Shown: piece by piece, positions 5,285-8,841 of the stretch
How positions within the stretch are numbered: the first letter of the stretch is position 1
How the letters are laid out: each line of letters starts with the position of its first letter
DNA from: JBQTIU01 sp052387815
Lineage (GTDB): Bacteria > Pseudomonadota > Alphaproteobacteria > CACIAM-22H2
Reading direction: 5' to 3'
Assembly (NCBI GenBank): GCA_052387815.1
Contig: JBQTIU010000034.1
Coordinates: 1 to 8,841 of the forward strand
Length of the DNA: 8,841 nucleotides
The notes under the pieces: model-generated
Told to the model about the DNA's origin: nothing
What the model saw: only the letters and a program-made list of their open reading frames with translations
Databases searched by the model: none
Translations under genes and position numbers: made by a program

Positions 5285-5563
5285 ATGGCACACAAGAAAG
5301 CGGGCGGCTCGTCGCGCAACGGGCGCGACAGCGCCGGACGGCGTCTCGGGGTCAAGCGTTACGGCGGCGAACTGGTGCCGGCCGGCAATATCCTGGTCCG
5401 CCAGCGCGGCACCACCTTCCATCCCGGGTCCAATGTCGGCATGGGCCGCGACCACACCCTCTTTGCGCTGGCGGCCGGCAAGGTGAAGTTCGTGCACGGC
5501 GCCGGCAACCGGACCTTCGTGACGATCGAACCCGTGGCCGGCCCGGCCGAGGCCGCCGAATAG
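5285..5563 (+). CDS. rpmA: 50S ribosomal protein L27
   Basis: L27 sits near the peptidyl transferase centre, where its N-terminal tail helps place the tRNA ends. The 92-residue product starts MAHKKAGGSSRNGRDSAGRR and contains GVKRYGGELVPAGNILVRQR and HPGSNVGMGRDHTLFAL, all diagnostic. The N-terminus begins directly with AHKK, as in Gram-negative L27, without the extra leader that is cleaved off in Firmicutes. GGGAG at 5271-5275 is 9 bp before the ATG. The Ala/Glu-rich C-terminal tail is usual for alphaproteobacteria. The stop codon TAG forms the first bases of a large inverted repeat that precedes obgE. Assignment is certain. Confidence 0.98.
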   Translation: MAHKKAGGSSRNGRDSAGRRLGVKRYGGELVPAGNILVRQRGTTFHPGSNVGMGRDHTLFALAAGKVKFVHGAGNRTFVTIEPVAGPAEAAE

Positions 5564-5612
5564 GCCGTTCCCGAACGCGCGCCGTGCCGGGGGGAACGGC
5601 CACCGTTCCCCC
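5563..5612 (+). promoter_or_regulatory. Three-armed inverted repeat forming two competing hairpins between rpmA and obgE
   Basis: Arm 1 is GGCCGTTCCC (5563-5572), arm 2 runs 5590-5601 (GGGGGAACGGCC), and arm 3 is CCGTTCCCCC (5603-5612). Arm 2 can pair with arm 1 (10 bp, 19-nt loop) or with arm 3 (10 bp, 3-nt CCA loop), but not with both. Only GTTT follows arm 3, so a classical rho-independent terminator is weakly supported. The layout is like an attenuator, or an RNA-processing or stability element, that sets obgE output relative to L21/L27. The repeats are plain in the sequence; the function is inference. Confidence 0.6.
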
Positions 5613-5630
5613 GTTTCGTTCCGAGCCGCG

Positions 5631-6692
5631 ATGAAGTTCCTCGACCAGGCCAAGATCTTCGTCAAATCGGGCGACGGCGGGGCGGGCTGCGTCGGCTTCC
5701 GGCGCGAGAAATTCATCGAGTTCGGCGGGCCCGACGGCGGCGATGGCGGCCGGGGCGGCGACGTGGTCGCGATCGTCGCGGCCAACCTCAACACCCTCAT
5801 CGACTACCGCTACCGCCAGCATTTCAAGGCCGGCAGGGGCGGTCACGGGCAAGGCCAGAACCGCACCGGCGCGGCCGGCGCGACCGTCGTCCTCAAGGTC
5901 CCCGAGGGCACGCAGATTTTCGAGGACGACAACCGGACGCTGATTGCCGACCTTGTCCATCCGGGCCAATCCGTGGTGCTCGCCAAAGGCGGCGACGGGG
6001 GCTTCGGCAACGCCCACTACAAATCGTCGACCAATCGCGCCCCGACCCGGGCCGATCCGGGCTGGCCGGGCAAGGAGCGCTGGCTGTGGCTGCGTTTGAA
6101 GCTGATCGCCGATGTCGGCTTGGTCGGGCTGCCCAACGCCGGAAAGTCCACGTTCTTGGCCGCCACATCGCGCGCGCGGCCGAAGATCGCCGACTACCCC
6201 TTCACCACCTTGAAGCCGCAGCTCGGCGTGGTGGCGGTCGATGGCGCCGAATTCGTGCTCGCCGATCTGCCGGGGCTGATCGAAGGCGCCCATGAAGGCC
6301 GCGGCCTGGGCGATCGCTTCCTCGGCCACCTCGAGCGCTGCGGCGCCATCCTGCACCTGGTCGACGGCACGCTCGCGGATGTCGCGCAAGCCTACCGGGC
6401 CGTCCGCGCCGAGCTTTCGGCCTATGGCCACGGCCTCGAGGCCAAGCCCGCGATCGTCGGCCTCAACAAGATCGATGCCCTGTCCCCCGCCGCCATCGCC
6501 GCCAAGCGCGCGGCGCTCACCCGCGCGGCCCGCAAGCTGTCGCCGCGGGCGCGGGTGATGGCGGTCTCGGGCGCGACGGGCAAGGGCGTCAAGGAGGTGC
6601 TGCGCGCCCTCTTGGCCGCGGTCGCCGCCCGGCGCGCCGGCGCGGCGGCGATGGGCGGCCGCGAAGCCGCGGCCGCGCAGGAGGTCCGGTGA
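5631..6692 (+). CDS. obgE: Obg-family GTPase ObgE/CgtA
   Basis: ObgE is an essential GTPase that binds the 50S subunit, acts in late ribosome assembly and links to the stringent response. The 353-residue product has the Gly-rich Obg fold at about 1-158 (SGDGGAGCVGFRREK, GGDGGRGGDV, GRGGHGQGQNRTG) and a G domain at about 160-330. Nucleotide motifs are G1 GLPNAGKST (166-174), G2 TT (192-193) in YPFTTLKPQLG, G3 DLPG (212-215), G4 NKID (279-282) and G5 SGATG (313-317). The C-terminal tail is short, Ala-rich and low in complexity, lacking the OCT domain of Firmicutes, as in other proteobacteria. It follows rpmA by 67 bp, in the widely conserved rplU-rpmA-obgE order. No clear Shine-Dalgarno precedes ATG 5631; a structured repeat lies just upstream. 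Its end overlaps proB by 4 bp. Confidence 0.97.
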   Translation: MKFLDQAKIFVKSGDGGAGCVGFRREKFIEFGGPDGGDGGRGGDVVAIVAANLNTLIDYRYRQHFKAGRGGHGQGQNRTGAAGATVVLKVPEGTQIFEDDNRTLIADLVHPGQSVVLAKGGDGGFGNAHYKSSTNRAPTRADPGWPGKERWLWLRLKLIADVGLVGLPNAGKSTFLAATSRARPKIADYPFTTLKPQLGVVAVDGAEFVLADLPGLIEGAHEGRGLGDRFLGHLERCGAILHLVDGTLADVAQAYRAVRAELSAYGHGLEAKPAIVGLNKIDALSPAAIAAKRAALTRAARKLSPRARVMAVSGATGKGVKEVLRALLAAVAARRAGAAAMGGREAAAAQEVR

Positions 6693-7810
6693 GCGGGACG
6701 TGGCTGGCGACTGCCCGGCGCCTGGTGGTCAAGATCGGCTCGGCGCTGCTGGTCGAGGAAACCAGCGGCGACATCCGCCGCGACTGGCTCGACGGCCTCG
6801 CCGACGACGTGGCGGCCTTGAAGGCGCGCGGCGTCGAGGTGCTGATCGTCTCCTCGGGCGCGATCGCGGTCGGTCGCCGCCATCTCGGCCTCAAGATCGG
6901 CGCGCTCAAGCTCGAGGAAAAACAGGCCGCCGCCGCCACCGGGCAAATCCGCCTCGCCCATGCCTATCAGGCGACGCTCGCCCGCCACCGCCTGTCGGTG
7001 GCGCAGATCCTGCTCACCCCCGAGGACACCGAGATCCGGCGCCGGCACCTGAATGCCCGTTCGACCATCTCCCAACTGCTCAAGCTCGGCGCGGTGCCGG
7101 TGATCAACGAGAACGACACCGTGGCGACCGAGGAAATCCGCTTCGGCGACAACGACCGTCTGGCGGCGCGCGTCGCCCAGATGATGAGCGCCGACACCCT
7201 CGTGCTGCTGTCCGATATCGACGGGTTCTACACCGCCGACCCGCGCCGCGACCCCAACGCGCGCCGGCTCGAGGCGGTCGGCGAGATCACGCCCGAGATC
7301 GAGGCGATGGCCGGCCAGGCGCCGCTGGGCTACAGCTCCGGCGGCATGGTGACCAAGCTCGCCGCCGCGCGCATCGCCATGCTTGCCGGCTGCCGCATGG
7401 CGATCGCGCTGGGCAAGATCGCCAATCCCCTGGCGGCGCTCGCCGCCGGCGCGCCCTCGACCTGGTTCCTGCCGCGCTCGGAGCCGAGGACCGCGCGCAA
7501 GAGTTGGATCGCCGGGACCTTGAAGCCGGTCGGCGCGCTCAGGATCGATGCCGGCGCCCTCGAGGCCCTGGAATCGGGAAAAAGCCTGTTGCCGGCCGGC
7601 GTCACCGATGTCGAAGGCGCCTTCGAGCGCGGCGACCCGGTGCGCGTCTTGGGGCCCACGGGCGTCGAAGTGGGGCGCGGGCTGTGCGCCTATTCGGCCG
7701 CCGACGCGCGGCGCATCCGCGGCCATAAAAGCCGTGAAATCGAGGCCATCCTGGGCTACCGTGGGCGCGACGAGATGATCCACCGCGACGACTTGGTGGT
7801 CAACGGTTGA
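6689..7810 (+). CDS. proB: Glutamate 5-kinase (gamma-glutamyl kinase)
   Basis: ProB phosphorylates glutamate with ATP to gamma-glutamyl phosphate, the first and usually proline-inhibited step of proline synthesis, in the cytoplasm. The 373 residues have the family's usual length. The amino acid kinase domain (about 8-260) shows VVKIGSALL (13-21), SSGAIAVG (55-62), VINENDTV (138-145), FGDNDRLAA (152-160), LLSDIDGFY (173-181) and GGMVTKLAAA (218-227). A C-terminal PUA domain (about 277-360) ends in IEAILGYRGRDEMIHRDDLVV. The start is GTG 6689, overlapping the obgE stop in GTGA, with AGGAGG (6679-6684) 4 bp upstream. This indicates translational coupling to obgE. The pathway partner proA follows with a similar overlap. 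Assignment is certain; the start is very likely. Confidence 0.97.
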   Translation: MSGTWLATARRLVVKIGSALLVEETSGDIRRDWLDGLADDVAALKARGVEVLIVSSGAIAVGRRHLGLKIGALKLEEKQAAAATGQIRLAHAYQATLARHRLSVAQILLTPEDTEIRRRHLNARSTISQLLKLGAVPVINENDTVATEEIRFGDNDRLAARVAQMMSADTLVLLSDIDGFYTADPRRDPNARRLEAVGEITPEIEAMAGQAPLGYSSGGMVTKLAAARIAMLAGCRMAIALGKIANPLAALAAGAPSTWFLPRSEPRTARKSWIAGTLKPVGALRIDAGALEALESGKSLLPAGVTDVEGAFERGDPVRVLGPTGVEVGRGLCAYSAADARRIRGHKSREIEAILGYRGRDEMIHRDDLVVNG

Positions 7811-8841
7811 GCACGTTGCGTCCCCTGCCGAGCGAGGATTTGGACGCCCGCATGCGCGCCATCGGGGAAGCGGCGCGCCGGGCGGCGCTCGCCCTCGCCA
7901 CGGCGGCGCCCGAGGCCAAGAACCGGGCGCTGCGCGCCGCCGCCGCCGGCATCCGCGCCGAGCGCGCGACCATCCTCGCCGCCAACCGCAGCGATCTCGA
8001 GGCGGCACAAGCGACCGGCGCAACTGCCGCCTTCCTCGACCGCGTCCGGCTCGACGACGACCGCATCGAGGGCATCGCCCGCTCTCTAGAGGCGGTGGCG
8101 GATCAGCCCGACCCGGTCGGCGAGGTGATGGCGGAGTGGACGCGGCCCAACGGCCTGGTCATCGCGCGGGTGCGCGTGCCCTTGGGCGTGGTCGGCATCA
8201 TCTACGAGGCGCGGCCCAACGTCGCCGCCGACGCCGGGGCGCTGACCTTGAAATCGGGCAACGCCGCCATCCTGCGCGGCGGCGCCGAGAGCTTCGAGTC
8301 CTCGCGCGCCCTCATCGCCTGCCTGCAGCGGGCCTTGCGGGAGGGGCAGTTGCCGGAGGCCGCGATCCAGCTCGTCCCCACCCGCGACCGCGCGGCGGTC
8401 GGGCACATGCTGGCGATGGGAGGGCTCATCGACGTGATCGTGCCGCGCGGCGGCAAGTCGCTGGTCGAGCGCGTCAGCGCGGAAAGCCGGGTGCCGCTGT
8501 TCAAGCACCTGGAAGGCAACTGCCACACCTACGTGGACAAACGCGCCGATCCCGAGATGGCGCGCAAGGTGGTGTTCAACGCCAAGATGCGCCGCACCGG
8601 CGTCTGCGGCGCGACCGAGCAGCTTTTGATCGACCGCGCCGCCGTCGACGCCATGCTGAAGCCGATCCTGGACGATCTGATCCAAGCCGGCTGCGAGGTG
8701 CGCGGCGATCCCGAAACCCGCGCCCGCGACCGCCGGGTGAAGGCTGCCACCGCCGCCGACTGGGACACCGAATACCTCGACGCCGTGATCGCCGTGAAGG
8801 TGGTCGACGGCGTCGACGCCGCCATCGACCACATCCAGCGC
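7807..8841 (+). CDS. proA: Gamma-glutamyl phosphate reductase (3' truncated by window)
   Basis: ProA reduces gamma-glutamyl phosphate with NADPH to glutamate semialdehyde, which cyclises on the way to proline. It belongs to the aldehyde dehydrogenase fold and acts with ProB. 345 codons are visible and the frame is open to the right edge; about 70-75 residues should be missing compared with the usual 417 or so. Seen are RVPLGVVGIIYEARPNV, the NADP-binding region DAGALTLKSGNAAILRGG (142-159), PRGGKSLVERV, FKHLEGNCHTYVD, and the catalytic Cys 267 in NAKMRRTGVCGATEQLL. The start is set at TTG 7807, overlapping the proB stop as TTGA, in parallel with the GTGA overlap before proB. ATG 7852 is an alternative that would drop 15 poorly conserved residues. 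Neither has a strong ribosome binding site. Assignment is certain; the start is not. Confidence 0.95.
   Translation, partial: MSTLRPLPSEDLDARMRAIGEAARRAALALATAAPEAKNRALRAAAAGIRAERATILAANRSDLEAAQATGATAAFLDRVRLDDDRIEGIARSLEAVADQPDPVGEVMAEWTRPNGLVIARVRVPLGVVGIIYEARPNVAADAGALTLKSGNAAILRGGAESFESSRALIACLQRALREGQLPEAAIQLVPTRDRAAVGHMLAMGGLIDVIVPRGGKSLVERVSAESRVPLFKHLEGNCHTYVDKRADPEMARKVVFNAKMRRTGVCGATEQLLIDRAAVDAMLKPILDDLIQAGCEVRGDPETRARDRRVKAATAADWDTEYLDAVIAVKVVDGVDAAIDHIQR

Noticed and set aside
6422..8023. Long minus-strand open frame (533 codons) opposite obgE, proB and proA.
   Set aside because: Antisense shadow of three certain genes; low-complexity composition and no domain.

Overview
The window is a GC-rich (about two thirds G+C by eye) bacterial chromosome segment with strong G/C preference at third codon positions. 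The order rplU-rpmA-obgE-proB-proA, the alphaproteobacterial look of the L21, L27 and Obg proteins, a TTGACA-16 nt-TATAGT promoter, and a PqqE resembling those of methylotrophic alphaproteobacteria all point to an alphaproteobacterium (Rhodospirillales- or Rhizobiales-like). This is inference from gene content. No tRNA, rRNA, CRISPR array, insertion sequence or phage gene was seen.

Left part (1-3252), C1/sulfur and quinone metabolism. The window opens inside pqqE (+ strand), the radical-SAM/SPASM enzyme that crosslinks Glu and Tyr of PqqA in PQQ biosynthesis; about 81 N-terminal residues lie outside. Converging on it from the minus strand is a two-gene unit, mtoX followed by a Sco1/SenC gene. 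It encodes a periplasmic SBP56-type methanethiol oxidase and a membrane-anchored copper chaperone of the CxxxC/His type. This pairing is known from methanethiol-oxidising bacteria, where MtoX is copper dependent. A mauG gene, often part of that cluster, is not in the window.

Middle (3253-4757). A 221-bp divergent control region separates mtoX from a GAF-class III adenylate cyclase gene on the plus strand. It holds a candidate mtoX promoter, a perfect 10-bp direct repeat at 21-bp spacing, two related imperfect palindromes, and a 7-bp hairpin next to the mtoX ribosome binding site. The cyclase gene carries every catalytic residue but is split by one in-frame TGA (4044-4046) between the GAF domain and the cyclase domain. 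It is a recent pseudogene, a sequence error, or a gene read through or re-initiated.

Right part (4828-8841), a conserved housekeeping cluster on the plus strand: rplU (L21), rpmA (L27), obgE (ribosome-associated GTPase), proB and proA (first two steps of proline synthesis). A near-consensus sigma-70 promoter and a leader hairpin precede rplU. Between rpmA and obgE are two mutually exclusive 10-bp hairpins sharing a central arm, which looks like an attenuator or processing switch. obgE/proB and proB/proA overlap by 4 bp each, using GTG and TTG starts, which suggests translational coupling. proA runs off the right edge.

The items most worth a second look are the TGA inside the otherwise intact cyclase gene, the three-armed inverted repeat between rpmA and obgE, and the dense repeats in the mtoX/cyclase divergent region.
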